This document shows positions 35,544-44,793 of a DNA stretch of 64,000 bases, piece by piece. This DNA is from Bacillota bacterium (GTDB lineage Bacteria; Bacillota; Clostridia; Acetivibrionales; DTU013). The DNA is taken from assembly GCA_023433505.1 (NCBI GenBank), contig JAEZCO010000007.1, forward strand, positions 124,001 through 188,000, given 5' to 3'. Each line of letters begins with the position of its first letter. Positions within the stretch are counted from its first letter, which is position 1. The notes under the pieces were generated by a model. The model saw only the letters and a program-made list of their open reading frames with translations, ran no database searches and had not been told where the DNA came from. The position numbers were made by a program, and so were the translations under genes.

Positions 35544-36944
35544 TCAGTTCAGCTTTTCATCAATCTTACTCTGCATTGTATCTTTGATTGCCTCCATTGC
35601 GGCTGCAGGTGTCTGCGCTCCGCCGGCCACAGGGTCCAATGCCCCCATCCAGCTGCCTTCACCGAAAATAAGGTCCGCAATGTAAACATAATTCAAATCG
35701 GTAACGTCGTTTAGCATCAAGTAGTTTTTAAAGCTTTCACTGTCTCTGAAATTTTCCTTTTCCATGGCTGCCACCCTGCTTTGGTATTCATAGCCCGGAA
35801 TTTCCTTGAAGATCTGGTTCAAAATGAACATTGCCTTTTCCTTCTCTTCCTGGTTTTTGTTCAAAGGCATTGAAAATACACGGAACCCGGAAATAAAGGA
35901 GTGATAGGTGTCTGTGTCGGGACCTTTGGGAAAGGGTACCAATCCGTAATCATCCTTCATTTCGTTTATATAGCCGGTAACGATCCAATCGTTATAGGGC
36001 AGGAAAAGTATGGGGGTATCCCTCCATGCATAGATGGGGGCATCCCAATCGCCTTCCGGCTTGGGCGCAACAACCTTGAGCGTATTGTACAGGTCAAAAT
36101 ACAGCTGTACGCCGGCGATGCATTTCGGGTCCTGACCGTTGAAAACAAATTTACCGTCGTCCTTTTTAATCACAGGCATGGCGCCGTTAGAGTTGACGAC
36201 AGCGATTGCAAGGCTTTCATCCATGGGGATGATACCGTAGGAATCGTTTTTACCGTCATTATTGGTATCTTTGGTTGCGGCTGCACAATATTCCTTGAAC
36301 TTATCCCAGGTCCATTCGTTTCTTGCCATCAAATCATAAATGGGCTCCAAATTCAGCCGTTTCAGCATGGAGGTGTTGACAAAAAGGCCCGATTTGTCCG
36401 TATTTTCATTAAAGACTCCGTAAATTTTGTCCCCTTCGGTGGCAAGCTTCGTCGGAACGGTGTTCCACACCGGGTTGTTGGGCTCAAAGGTACCGATGGC
36501 AGCCATGTTTTCCAGCAATCCGTTTTTCTTTAACGGAAAATAGACCAGCGCCGTGGAATCAAGAAAATCACAGTATTTCTGACCTGCATTAATGGCTGTT
36601 GTAGCCTTTTCAATGCTTGCCGTCCAATCCCCTGTTTTTACGAGGTTGATTTTACAGTTGTAGGTTTTTTCCACTTCGGCAACCTGAGCCAGGAATTTTT
36701 CATTGTATTCCGAAACTCCATCATCATCGCTGCCAATCCACGTTTGTGCCCAGTCCGACATCAATGAAAACTCATATCCGCCGAGATCTTTCGGTGCAGG
36801 CTCAGTCGTTGCAGCAGCTGTGGTCGAGGCAGCTGCGGTTGCCTGTGTGGTTTCCTCCGGCTTGCTGCCGCAAGCTGCAAATGTAAGCACAAATACACAT
36901 ACCATCACAATTGCAAATACTTTTTTGATCATTTCCCTTTTCAT
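35544..36944 (-). CDS. ABC sugar transporter substrate-binding lipoprotein
   Basis: A 466-residue lipoprotein: signal peptide with lipobox FAAC near residue 24, a Thr/Ala-rich linker (TTQATAAASTT), then a family-1 extracellular solute-binding fold (YEFSLMSDWAQTW, KRLNLEPIYDLMARNEWTWDKF). ATG 36944 with AAGGAAGG is preferred over upstream 37016. It lies between two permease genes and should deliver an oligosaccharide to them. A hairpin follows the gene. Confidence 0.9.
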   Translation of the reverse strand: MKREMIKKVFAIVMVCVFVLTFAACGSKPEETTQATAAASTTAAATTEPAPKDLGGYEFSLMSDWAQTWIGSDDDGVSEYNEKFLAQVAEVEKTYNCKINLVKTGDWTASIEKATTAINAGQKYCDFLDSTALVYFPLKKNGLLENMAAIGTFEPNNPVWNTVPTKLATEGDKIYGVFNENTDKSGLFVNTSMLKRLNLEPIYDLMARNEWTWDKFKEYCAAATKDTNNDGKNDSYGIIPMDESLAIAVVNSNGAMPVIKKDDGKFVFNGQDPKCIAGVQLYFDLYNTLKVVAPKPEGDWDAPIYAWRDTPILFLPYNDWIVTGYINEMKDDYGLVPFPKGPDTDTYHSFISGFRVFSMPLNKNQEEKEKAMFILNQIFKEIPGYEYQSRVAAMEKENFRDSESFKNYLMLNDVTDLNYVYIADLIFGEGSWMGALDPVAGGAQTPAAAMEAIKDTMQSKIDEKLN

Positions 36945-37141
36945 TTCAATACCTTCCTTCTTTCTTATTTTTTCGCTCCTTCGAAATTTTTCCTGAAACC
37001 TTTTTATCATTAACACCGCTTAATGAACCGGTATTCTCCAAAGGCCGCCGGCGGAATTGAATTCCATCCTTTGTCCGAACAGCCGGTTTATCCTGCGGTT
37101 ATTATGAACCTGTTGCTTTTGCCATTCCCGTCCTGTCCTCT

Positions 37142-38077
37142 TTATTCGTCATAGTAAAATATCAGCCGTGAAATGATAAAGTAGATGACAAGTAAAATAC
37201 ATCCCGCCGACAGGAAGTACATCCAGGTCATTGCGGCGCCATAGCCGTAATCGCCGCCGATGAAAGTGGTATTGCTGATTAATTTTGTCAATTCGCTTCT
37301 GGGGTCCAGGAAGGAATCAACGATTGTATAAATTGTATTCACCAGCAGCATCGGACTCACAACGGGAAGCGTTATTTTCCAGAAGGCTTCCCATTTACTG
37401 CAGCCTTCAACATGAGATGCTTCGTATAAGGAAACAGGAACACTCTGAAGCGCCGACAGGTATATCAGGATCTGGACGCCTGAGCTGATCAGTACAAAAT
37501 ACAACTTGTCTATCGCCGAAATTACATATTTAAGTATGGCTGTGCCGACGGTCCCCCCCATCCCCAGGGAAACATAAAAATCAATCAGCTTGCTTACATT
37601 CAGCAATCCACCGGCACTTGCCGTAGTACTCATATTCGCAGCAGCGCCATACATGCTGGTAATCATATCGGTGGCTTCAATTTTTGCTATGATTCCGGTG
37701 GATACAATTACGGGGATAAAGAACAATGCCCGCGCAAAACCTCTCAGCCTGAACCTCTGATTCAAAATATTCGCAATCAAAAAGGAAAATATAAGGACAA
37801 TGGGCACATTCGCCGCAAGGCTGATCAATATTTTAATCAAGGTCTGCTTAAAGGTCACATCCACATTCCAGCCTTTATTGTAATTTGCCAGACCGATAAA
37901 ATTCTGGACCAATCCGCCGTTGGGATTATTTTTAACCTCATTCAAGCTGAAGGCAAAGGATTGGACCATGGCCGGAACAAACAGGTAGACGAGGCCTATG
38001 ATAACGGGAAGCAGAAAGACGTAGCCTGCCAGTGTATTTCTTGTTTTTCCGGATAACTTGATATTCATGATTCTCAT
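37142..38077 (-). CDS. Carbohydrate ABC transporter permease (MalF type)
   Basis: A 311-residue membrane protein with about six spans. The EAA loop is SLYEASHVEGCSKWEAFWKI followed by TLPVV. ATG 38077 overlaps the stop of the DUF5696-type gene (ATGA), so the two are translationally coupled; an in-frame upstream opening at 38167 has no good start. Works with 35544 and 34446. Confidence 0.9.
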   Translation of the reverse strand: MRIMNIKLSGKTRNTLAGYVFLLPVIIGLVYLFVPAMVQSFAFSLNEVKNNPNGGLVQNFIGLANYNKGWNVDVTFKQTLIKILISLAANVPIVLIFSFLIANILNQRFRLRGFARALFFIPVIVSTGIIAKIEATDMITSMYGAAANMSTTASAGGLLNVSKLIDFYVSLGMGGTVGTAILKYVISAIDKLYFVLISSGVQILIYLSALQSVPVSLYEASHVEGCSKWEAFWKITLPVVSPMLLVNTIYTIVDSFLDPRSELTKLISNTTFIGGDYGYGAAMTWMYFLSAGCILLVIYFIISRLIFYYDE

Positions 38078-40698
38078 TGTTTCCCGCCTCCTTTTACCAG
38101 AATAAAGTCTTTTGCCGGTATCTCCGTCCCCATGAACGTTTCGGGTGTATTGCCGTAATTGACGCATACCCTACTGCCGTCCTCATAGGTTGTAACTGTT
38201 ACCTGGCCCAGCCTTTGATGATTTTCTATCGTCAGCGGCTGAAGCTTTTCCAGACACGCCTGCAGTTTTTTATAGTTTTTCACAGCTTCATCATATCCGC
38301 TGCGATAATTAATGCCGGTGTAGATATTCTGTAAAAAGGAATCCCTCATGCTGGAATCCGGCTCCGCAATCCACGTATACCCCAGGGCTGATCCCGTTTC
38401 AGCCGTTTCCAGCAGGCAGCGGCTTAAATCGCCGCTGAGATTGTAAGACTCGCCGGCATAATTGATATACCCATGCAAAACAATTTGAGTAAAGGGCACA
38501 CTGTAGTCCGTGGACTTGAAATAGCTGTCGGAAAGCGGCATCCCGGCAATCATGTCCGCATATTTGAGATAGTCCGCCGCTCCGCCCTTGATCAGCACTT
38601 TATACCCCTGATCCTTCAGGTATTGATAATTTTCCTTTGCAATGGCTACGGCCCTATCCCGGGTGATCTCCGCATTTTTTCTGAAATCCGAATGTACCTT
38701 TTTCCCGAAATCCCCGAGAGAGACAGCCTTTATTCCGAATTTTCCGGCGGATGCCACCGCCCCTTTCAAGGTTTTACCGGTTACTGCCGGCGAAAGGAGA
38801 CTTATTTGAAGCATACTGTCGGCATAGGGTATCTGAAACACCGGGTGCAGGATCGTATCCTCTGCAGCCTTCTGCAAAACGGTCCTGGAGGCTTGCACAT
38901 TGGGGTTGAAGCCATCGAAAAGCTTATTTTTCCCCACGGTCAAAAGGTCAATGTCAGGGTAGAAGGCGACGCCCATTTCGTCCATTTTCCGGACCAGGGA
39001 GGTGAAATCCTTTTTGCCGCCCAGCACAGCAATGGGCTTCAGCGTTTTATTATAGGAGCTGAAATATCCGTCGTTACACCATCCCAGGTACTTAACGCTC
39101 AGAGAGGCTACTCCGTCCTTTAAAAGGCTTTCCGCTATCCTTCCGGCCTGCTCATAGGTTGTAAGCTTCTGGTCGGCATTTACCCGAAAGCCGAAATAGG
39201 ATTTTACCTTTTGAATGTCACCGATAAGCTCTACGAAGAAAGGATACCGGGTATCGTTGGGAAGTCTTTTGATCTCTCCTTTTTTCTCCAGATAGCTCCG
39301 GTAATATTTGGCCATTCCGACATAGCTCTTACTGTCTTTTGCCAGAAAGGCATACCTTATCTGTATATCCTCGCCCATTGTTTTCTGGGGGTAAATATTT
39401 GAAAATTGCCGGTCCCGTCTATTCCCATAATTGATCACATCGCTGCTTAATACAATAAAATCAGGTCTTGCAGTGTTATAAGGCATTTCAACCGTCGCCG
39501 TATCCGCTTTCAATACCGCTGAGGATATTCCTCCTTCGATGATTCCGAAAAGAGCATTGTTCTCCGAGGTTACTCCGAAAACAGGTAATAGGCATTCATT
39601 TGCCAGCACACTGCTGCGGTTTGTCATAATTGACGTATCTTTTGAAGCATCATACCCATACAGCGTTAATGCCAGGGAGCTCATCCCCTGAATTCTTTTT
39701 GTCATCGTATCCATGATGGCTCCCGAGCCATCGGGCATAAAAATCTCACCCGGCTCTCCGCCTTGTATGGAGCCGAAATACTTTAACAATTCAATGTTTG
39801 TCATGTGAAATTTTTTGGGAGAGGCAAAGCTTGCCTTTGGTATTCTTACAACGAGATTCTCCTGGTCCAGAGAGAATTCGACGGTGATGTTAAACGCCGG
39901 CTCTTTGGTCGTATCCTTGCTGGCGGCAACCTTTTCCTGGTCTGCGGTTATAATGTCCAGCGTCAGGTCCGTTTTCGCCAGATACTGATTTAAGGCTACT
40001 TTTTTACGGTTCGTCACGGTTTTTCTGATTTCATACACGGGAATTGTACTGATATTTGGGTATGCGGCACGCAGGATGTCCCTGTCCGACTGGGCTCTCA
40101 GTTTTTCAATTTCCTGGTCGCTGATGAGCCGGTAATTCTTTTTGATATCGGCCTTCTCTTCCTCCGTAAGCTTCGGAGAATTCAGGATATATTCCTCAAA
40201 GGTTTCAACCGAAAGCACCTCCGGCACCAGGTCCGAATTGGGATCGGTCCCCACCAGAAAATCGACCGACAGGGTGCGGGCTCCGTTTTCCGGTTTATGG
40301 ACGGTGTACTGATGAAGCAGCACACTGTTTTTATACGAACTCATCGTAAAAGCTTTACTCTCGTCATCAAAATAACTGATGGTAAATAACGACCCGATTT
40401 CCGATTGAAGATCCTCGTCCTGTATACTGCCGTTTGTCTCCCAATCCAGGGGATTGGAAAGAAACACTGAGCCGTCCTTTTTATTTTTTACTGCAAACTG
40501 AGTTGTTGCTTCATCCATATAAAATTCCAAAGCATCATTTTCCATCATCAGCTTCAATTCCGGCGAAATTTCCTGTAACACGATTCCCCGGGAGGAATTA
40601 TTCTGCTCCGAATACACCGTATCCAGGGAGAGGACCGGCACAGCGGCCAAAATCAATATAAATGCCACCAATCGTTTTATTACTTTCAACACCAACAC
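38074..40698 (-). CDS. DUF5696-type exported protein, probable glycosidase-like
   Basis: 874 residues. N-terminal signal sequence or anchor (about 8-25, VAFILILAAVPVLSL). A beta-rich half (about 40-440) is followed by a region with TIM-barrel features: GRIAESLLKDGVASLSVKYL, FYPDIDLLTVGKNKLFDGF, SLGDFGKKVH, and a C-terminal SDSYFKSTDYSVPFTQIVLHG strand. I recognise the family as what databases call DUF5696, found beside ABC sugar importers in Paenibacillus and clostridia. It may be an extracellular or membrane-bound glycosidase. Start GTG 40698 follows AGGAGGGG. The stop overlaps the next permease start. Confidence 0.7.
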   Translation of the reverse strand: MLVLKVIKRLVAFILILAAVPVLSLDTVYSEQNNSSRGIVLQEISPELKLMMENDALEFYMDEATTQFAVKNKKDGSVFLSNPLDWETNGSIQDEDLQSEIGSLFTISYFDDESKAFTMSSYKNSVLLHQYTVHKPENGARTLSVDFLVGTDPNSDLVPEVLSVETFEEYILNSPKLTEEEKADIKKNYRLISDQEIEKLRAQSDRDILRAAYPNISTIPVYEIRKTVTNRKKVALNQYLAKTDLTLDIITADQEKVAASKDTTKEPAFNITVEFSLDQENLVVRIPKASFASPKKFHMTNIELLKYFGSIQGGEPGEIFMPDGSGAIMDTMTKRIQGMSSLALTLYGYDASKDTSIMTNRSSVLANECLLPVFGVTSENNALFGIIEGGISSAVLKADTATVEMPYNTARPDFIVLSSDVINYGNRRDRQFSNIYPQKTMGEDIQIRYAFLAKDSKSYVGMAKYYRSYLEKKGEIKRLPNDTRYPFFVELIGDIQKVKSYFGFRVNADQKLTTYEQAGRIAESLLKDGVASLSVKYLGWCNDGYFSSYNKTLKPIAVLGGKKDFTSLVRKMDEMGVAFYPDIDLLTVGKNKLFDGFNPNVQASRTVLQKAAEDTILHPVFQIPYADSMLQISLLSPAVTGKTLKGAVASAGKFGIKAVSLGDFGKKVHSDFRKNAEITRDRAVAIAKENYQYLKDQGYKVLIKGGAADYLKYADMIAGMPLSDSYFKSTDYSVPFTQIVLHGYINYAGESYNLSGDLSRCLLETAETGSALGYTWIAEPDSSMRDSFLQNIYTGINYRSGYDEAVKNYKKLQACLEKLQPLTIENHQRLGQVTVTTYEDGSRVCVNYGNTPETFMGTEIPAKDFILVKGGGKQ

Positions 40699-40710
40699 TT
40701 TCCCCTCCTT

Positions 40711-41349
40711 TTAAAGCCAGCGTAAAGAGGCTTCCTGAAAGATTATCATGACAAAGGCTGCGATCTGTTGTATCAAAGATACGACCAGCATCGATAAAAA
40801 CAACAGGATTCCCATGCAAACAACGGAAAGCAGTATCGTCAATATGGCTTTCAATATTGTATATTGATGGGTCACAATCACACTGATGAAAATCAATAAA
40901 CCGGACCAGAAGATGGAAATTCCCATAAACACATTCAGAAACAAATTTTCATCCAGCGTTACAAAATTGCTTAAGACCGTTAACGGCACGATAAACAGGA
41001 TCATCGGGACCAGGCAATAGGCTGTTGAAACCGCGATATCCTTCATGCTGCCTTCCCCGTCGAGAAGCGTTGTCAGGCTCCAATTCGACACGATCCACAG
41101 TACATAGGGTAAAACAATTTTCGCGATCTCGATAATCAGTCCCACTTTGTCCCTTTGCTGCTGGGTAACCGCAAAAAACCCTGAGAATTGATATTGTGAC
41201 AATCTTGCAGCCAGCAATAAAAACACAATGCAAAAGGCGGAAGCAAGACTCCCCTTCTTTTCATGCTTTAAATCCCAAAACCCGTCAAAGGGCCGTACAA
41301 CCACATGCAAACCATAGCGGACCTGCGACAAAACCACTTTAGCGTCCAT
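40711..41349 (-). CDS. YIP1-family membrane protein
   Basis: A 212-residue protein, mostly hydrophobic, with about five spans (LASAFCIVFLLLAA, IVLPYVLWIVSNW, LVPMILFIVPLTVL, ISIFWSGLLIFISV, LSVVCMGILLFLSMLVV). The VSNWSLTTLLDGEGSMKDI loop and the overall plan fit the Yip1 domain seen in bacterial membrane proteins. ATG 41349 (GGGAGGTG upstream) overlaps the end of the NHL/TPR gene by 11 bases. Function unknown; inferred to scaffold surface glycan handling. Confidence 0.7.
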   Translation of the reverse strand: MDAKVVLSQVRYGLHVVVRPFDGFWDLKHEKKGSLASAFCIVFLLLAARLSQYQFSGFFAVTQQQRDKVGLIIEIAKIVLPYVLWIVSNWSLTTLLDGEGSMKDIAVSTAYCLVPMILFIVPLTVLSNFVTLDENLFLNVFMGISIFWSGLLIFISVIVTHQYTILKAILTILLSVVCMGILLFLSMLVVSLIQQIAAFVMIIFQEASLRWL

Positions 41350-42892
41350 TTCGCACCTCCCGGACCAATGCATTGATACGTTTGTAGATTGAATAAAGGA
41401 TGGCGGCAGCCAGTATCAAAATAAGGACTGCAAAAATGTAGATATTATATTTTTGTATGACTTCCTTGCGGTAATGCTTAAAGGCCTCCGACGCATATTG
41501 CCCATTGAACCCGATGGTTTTGAAATAATCAAGGGACTCCTTGTACTGCCCTTTCCTGAGCAGTATTTTACCGATGGACTGATAAGCCAGGGAATTATTG
41601 GCGTTATATCTGAGAATTTTTTGACATTCCAGGTAGGCATCATCGTAATCCCCTTTATAATATGCGCTTACGGATTTATTAATAGCCTTGCCGTATTCCG
41701 TAGGCTCAAACTCCGTTATTGTTCCCGTCCCATAGTCAAGAATGAAATAATTCTCTCCCAGTCTTTCGATTGCCCTCGGGCTTTTGAAGGTCCCGAGCTG
41801 GCCGCCCTTGACCTGGTAACCTGCCGCTCCGGTACCGAACACATACATGAAATCACCGTCGCCGTTATAACAGAATATTTTGCCCATACTGGTTTCAAGC
41901 AAGGCATAAACATCCTCACCGCCATAAACCACGTCCACAAAGTTTGGCCACCATCCAAGGGCGGTGTCTCCCAGCGGAGGAAGGACATCATATTTTAACA
42001 CGTTCTCTCCCTTCGGATTGAGCTTCTTAACCGGCGACGCGTCTTCATCCACCTCCAGATCACTGACGCTGCCGGGCGCCGCATTTGCCTGCGTGAAAAT
42101 CTCGGATGCATAAGCTGCTGTCTGCGTCTGACTGACAGCATAAATAAATGACGCTTCGTCAAAAGTAAAATTATCAAACTCCGTAGGGACAAAATTCAGC
42201 ATCTTGCTCTTCTGTTCCTTGGTCATGAAAAAGCGATAAATCGTTTGCCACAAATCCGGTTTGACCGGCGGGGCACCGGTAAAGCCCGTAAATTCCCCCT
42301 CCGCACTCAGTTCCATTATCCCCTTGTTCATTCCCCGGAGGATGACATACATCCTGCCGCCCATATCCACAAGCACTTTTGCAGGTAAATATTTAAACTG
42401 ATTGACATCGTTTGACAAGAGTATGTCCGGCTGCGTAAAAATCCTGACGCACTTGAAATTCTCATCAAAAACGATGATTCTGCCATTTTCGGTATCACAA
42501 ACATAAATTTGCTTTGAGTACCTGTCCGAATATAAGCCTTCCGGTTGTTTGAAGGTTTCGGTATGGCCGTCATAGGTAAATTCCGTAATGACCCGCTGTA
42601 CATTAAACTGCTGATCGCATTGCAAAATACGGTTGTTTCCCGTATCTACGACAAACATGATTTTACGAACGGGGTCCGAAACCACATCCTCGGGTCCCTT
42701 CAATCCGCCGCAGTCGCCGAAAACATATTCCTTCACCGGCGTATATGCGGCAGGGGCCAGCCAATAGCCTGTCGCCCCGCTCTTATCTACGTCAACGGTA
42801 TAGGACGCATAAGGGACGAAAGCATAAGCGCCATTTGAAAACAAGACCCAAACAAGTAACAGAGAAAATATAACTGCGATTCGCTTCCTCAA
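41339..42892 (-). CDS. NHL-repeat beta-propeller protein with TPR and C-terminal membrane anchor
   Basis: A 517-residue protein. A signal peptide (about 1-24, ending AYA) precedes a six-bladed propeller with NHL-type motifs (GPEDVVSDPVRKIMFVVDTGNNRILQ in two pieces, QPEGLYSDRY, YVCDTENGRIIVFDEN). About 415-475 carries TPR-like repeats (YYKGDYDDAYLECQKIL, LLRKGQYKESLDYFK), then one TM span (about 488-508) and a short cytoplasmic tail. So most of the protein lies outside the membrane. The start is TTG 42892 with GGAGG 10 bases upstream. Probable adaptor between surface glycan and transporter. Confidence 0.75.
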   Translation of the reverse strand: MRKRIAVIFSLLLVWVLFSNGAYAFVPYASYTVDVDKSGATGYWLAPAAYTPVKEYVFGDCGGLKGPEDVVSDPVRKIMFVVDTGNNRILQCDQQFNVQRVITEFTYDGHTETFKQPEGLYSDRYSKQIYVCDTENGRIIVFDENFKCVRIFTQPDILLSNDVNQFKYLPAKVLVDMGGRMYVILRGMNKGIMELSAEGEFTGFTGAPPVKPDLWQTIYRFFMTKEQKSKMLNFVPTEFDNFTFDEASFIYAVSQTQTAAYASEIFTQANAAPGSVSDLEVDEDASPVKKLNPKGENVLKYDVLPPLGDTALGWWPNFVDVVYGGEDVYALLETSMGKIFCYNGDGDFMYVFGTGAAGYQVKGGQLGTFKSPRAIERLGENYFILDYGTGTITEFEPTEYGKAINKSVSAYYKGDYDDAYLECQKILRYNANNSLAYQSIGKILLRKGQYKESLDYFKTIGFNGQYASEAFKHYRKEVIQKYNIYIFAVLILILAAAILYSIYKRINALVREVRNGR

Positions 42893-42906
42893 TCGGACAT
42901 TGCCTC

Positions 42907-43803
42907 CTATTCTTTGATTCCTGAAGTTGACATCGTGGTTACCACATTACTTTGTGTAACAATAAAAACGATAATGGGTATGGACATCATAAAGACAGAA
43001 ACTGCAGAGCCTACGCCGGCCCTTGCGATACTGCCCGTAACAATCTGGCTCATGGCGAAGTTCAACGTTTTCAGGTTTTCCTTGTAAATATAGATGGAAG
43101 AGCCCATGCCCCATAAATTTTGTACGGAGAAAAGCGTCAATGTAAGCCACGCGGGCTTTACCAGGGGCATCGCTATAAACCAGTAAATCTGAAGCTCGTT
43201 AAAGCCATCCATCTTTGCGGATTCCAACAGCGATTTCGGAACATTCTGCTCCATAAAGGGCTTCATCAGGAATAAACCCAGAGGTGATGCCAGATAAGGT
43301 ACGATGATGGATTTATAGGTGTCAATCCAGCCAAGCTTGGACATCGTCAAATAATTGGGAATTGCCGTAACAGCGCCGCTGAACATCAACGCAAGGAGGA
43401 TTAAGGCATAAAAGGCTTTTGAGCCGGGAAATTTGTACATTGCCAGCGCGTATGCACAAAGGGAGGCAAACAGAATGTGGCCCAGGGTCCCTGCGACCGT
43501 TATGAATACGGTATTAAAAATATATCTTGAAAAGGGTACCCACGAATTGGCCATGAGGTTGAATAAATCGGTAAAATTCTGCGTCGTTGGCTTTATGGGG
43601 AAAAATTTCGGCGGAAATATAAACAGCTCGTTCATTGGTTTAAAGGCGCTGCTGATTGCAAAAACCAAAGGCAGTACCATAATCATTGCCAGAATTCCGA
43701 GAAATAAAAATATGACAAGATCCACCTGAATAGAACGGGTTTGAGAGCGTTTCAGTTTTTTGGCGAGCTGTATCGTGCGTTTTGACCTTCTTCTTTTCAG
43801 CAT
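42907..43803 (-). CDS. Carbohydrate ABC transporter permease (MalG type)
   Basis: A 298-residue membrane protein, six spans, with EAA loop SLLESAKMDGFNELQIYWFI followed by AMPLV. It begins 2 bases after the stop of the MalF-type gene, with GGTGGGG inside that gene's end as SD. Works with 43806 and the fused binding protein at 44794. Confidence 0.9.
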   Translation of the reverse strand: MLKRRRSKRTIQLAKKLKRSQTRSIQVDLVIFLFLGILAMIMVLPLVFAISSAFKPMNELFIFPPKFFPIKPTTQNFTDLFNLMANSWVPFSRYIFNTVFITVAGTLGHILFASLCAYALAMYKFPGSKAFYALILLALMFSGAVTAIPNYLTMSKLGWIDTYKSIIVPYLASPLGLFLMKPFMEQNVPKSLLESAKMDGFNELQIYWFIAMPLVKPAWLTLTLFSVQNLWGMGSSIYIYKENLKTLNFAMSQIVTGSIARAGVGSAVSVFMMSIPIIVFIVTQSNVVTTMSTSGIKE

Positions 43804-43805
43804 GG

Positions 43806-44768
43806 TTATGTCCCCACCTTCCGCAGCAGCTTCTGTATCACAATATTGGACCCGAACATCATTATAAACAGCACTGTAGCAATGGCACAGGCATAGCCCA
43901 TATCAAAACGGACGCCTCCGTAATCCTCCAGATGCTGGGAAATTGTCCATGCCGCATAGTCGGTTGTTACAGCATTTCCGAAAAGTCCCGTGATAATGCC
44001 GCCTACGGTAAAAGAAGCCGTGATGCTCATGACTGCCGCAAAAAGCAGCTGCCCTTTAATGGAAGGAAGGGTTATAAACCACAGCTCCTGCCATCTGTTT
44101 TTTACACCGTCGATGACTCCGGCTTCATACAGTGCTCTGTCTACACCTTGCAATCCGGCAATAAAAGTAAGAAAGCTGGCTCCCAGGCTTACCCAAAGTA
44201 TGATGAAAATAGCAATAGGCATGATGTATGTTTTGTCAGACAGAAAAAGAATGGGCTCATAGGTAATGTTGTACCGCAGCAGCAAGCTGTTCAGATATCC
44301 ATATTGGTCACCGCTTAAAATAATGGTCCAGATGAAATATACGTTGGAAATCGCCGGCGCATAAAAACACAGTGTGATGAAAGCGCGCATTTTCGGAGGC
44401 AATTCGTTGATCAGCCATGCTACGATAAGACATAGAATATATCCGCAAGGCCCTGTGATGACGGCGATGGTTAAAGTGTTTGTGAGGGCCGTCAAGAACA
44501 AATCATCCTGAAAAAAAAGCCGGATGTAGTTGGCCATACCGATAAAACGGGGCGGCTCAATAATATTAAAATAGGTGAAACTATAATAGATCGCAATAAA
44601 AACCGGCAATATGACAAACGCAAAGAAGCACAATGCAAAAGGCAGCATGAACAGATAGCATACCTTATGCTTCCTGATGGAATACCAGGTCTCACTGATT
44701 CTCATCCGGATGTACTTTTCCATTTTACTTCTCATATTTACAGGATAAACTGCCGCTTCTGCTTTCAT
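43806..44768 (-). CDS. Carbohydrate ABC transporter permease (MalF type)
   Basis: A 320-residue membrane protein with six spans; EAA loop ALYEAGVIDGVKNRWQELWF followed by ITLPS. ATG 44768 has GGAGG 8 bases upstream and lies 25 bases after the binding-protein gene. Part of the first importer of the operon; no ATPase nearby. Confidence 0.9.
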   Translation of the reverse strand: MKAEAAVYPVNMRSKMEKYIRMRISETWYSIRKHKVCYLFMLPFALCFFAFVILPVFIAIYYSFTYFNIIEPPRFIGMANYIRLFFQDDLFLTALTNTLTIAVITGPCGYILCLIVAWLINELPPKMRAFITLCFYAPAISNVYFIWTIILSGDQYGYLNSLLLRYNITYEPILFLSDKTYIMPIAIFIILWVSLGASFLTFIAGLQGVDRALYEAGVIDGVKNRWQELWFITLPSIKGQLLFAAVMSITASFTVGGIITGLFGNAVTTDYAAWTISQHLEDYGGVRFDMGYACAIATVLFIMMFGSNIVIQKLLRKVGT

Positions 44769-44793
44769 TCCAATACCTCCGTTTCTTAATTCT

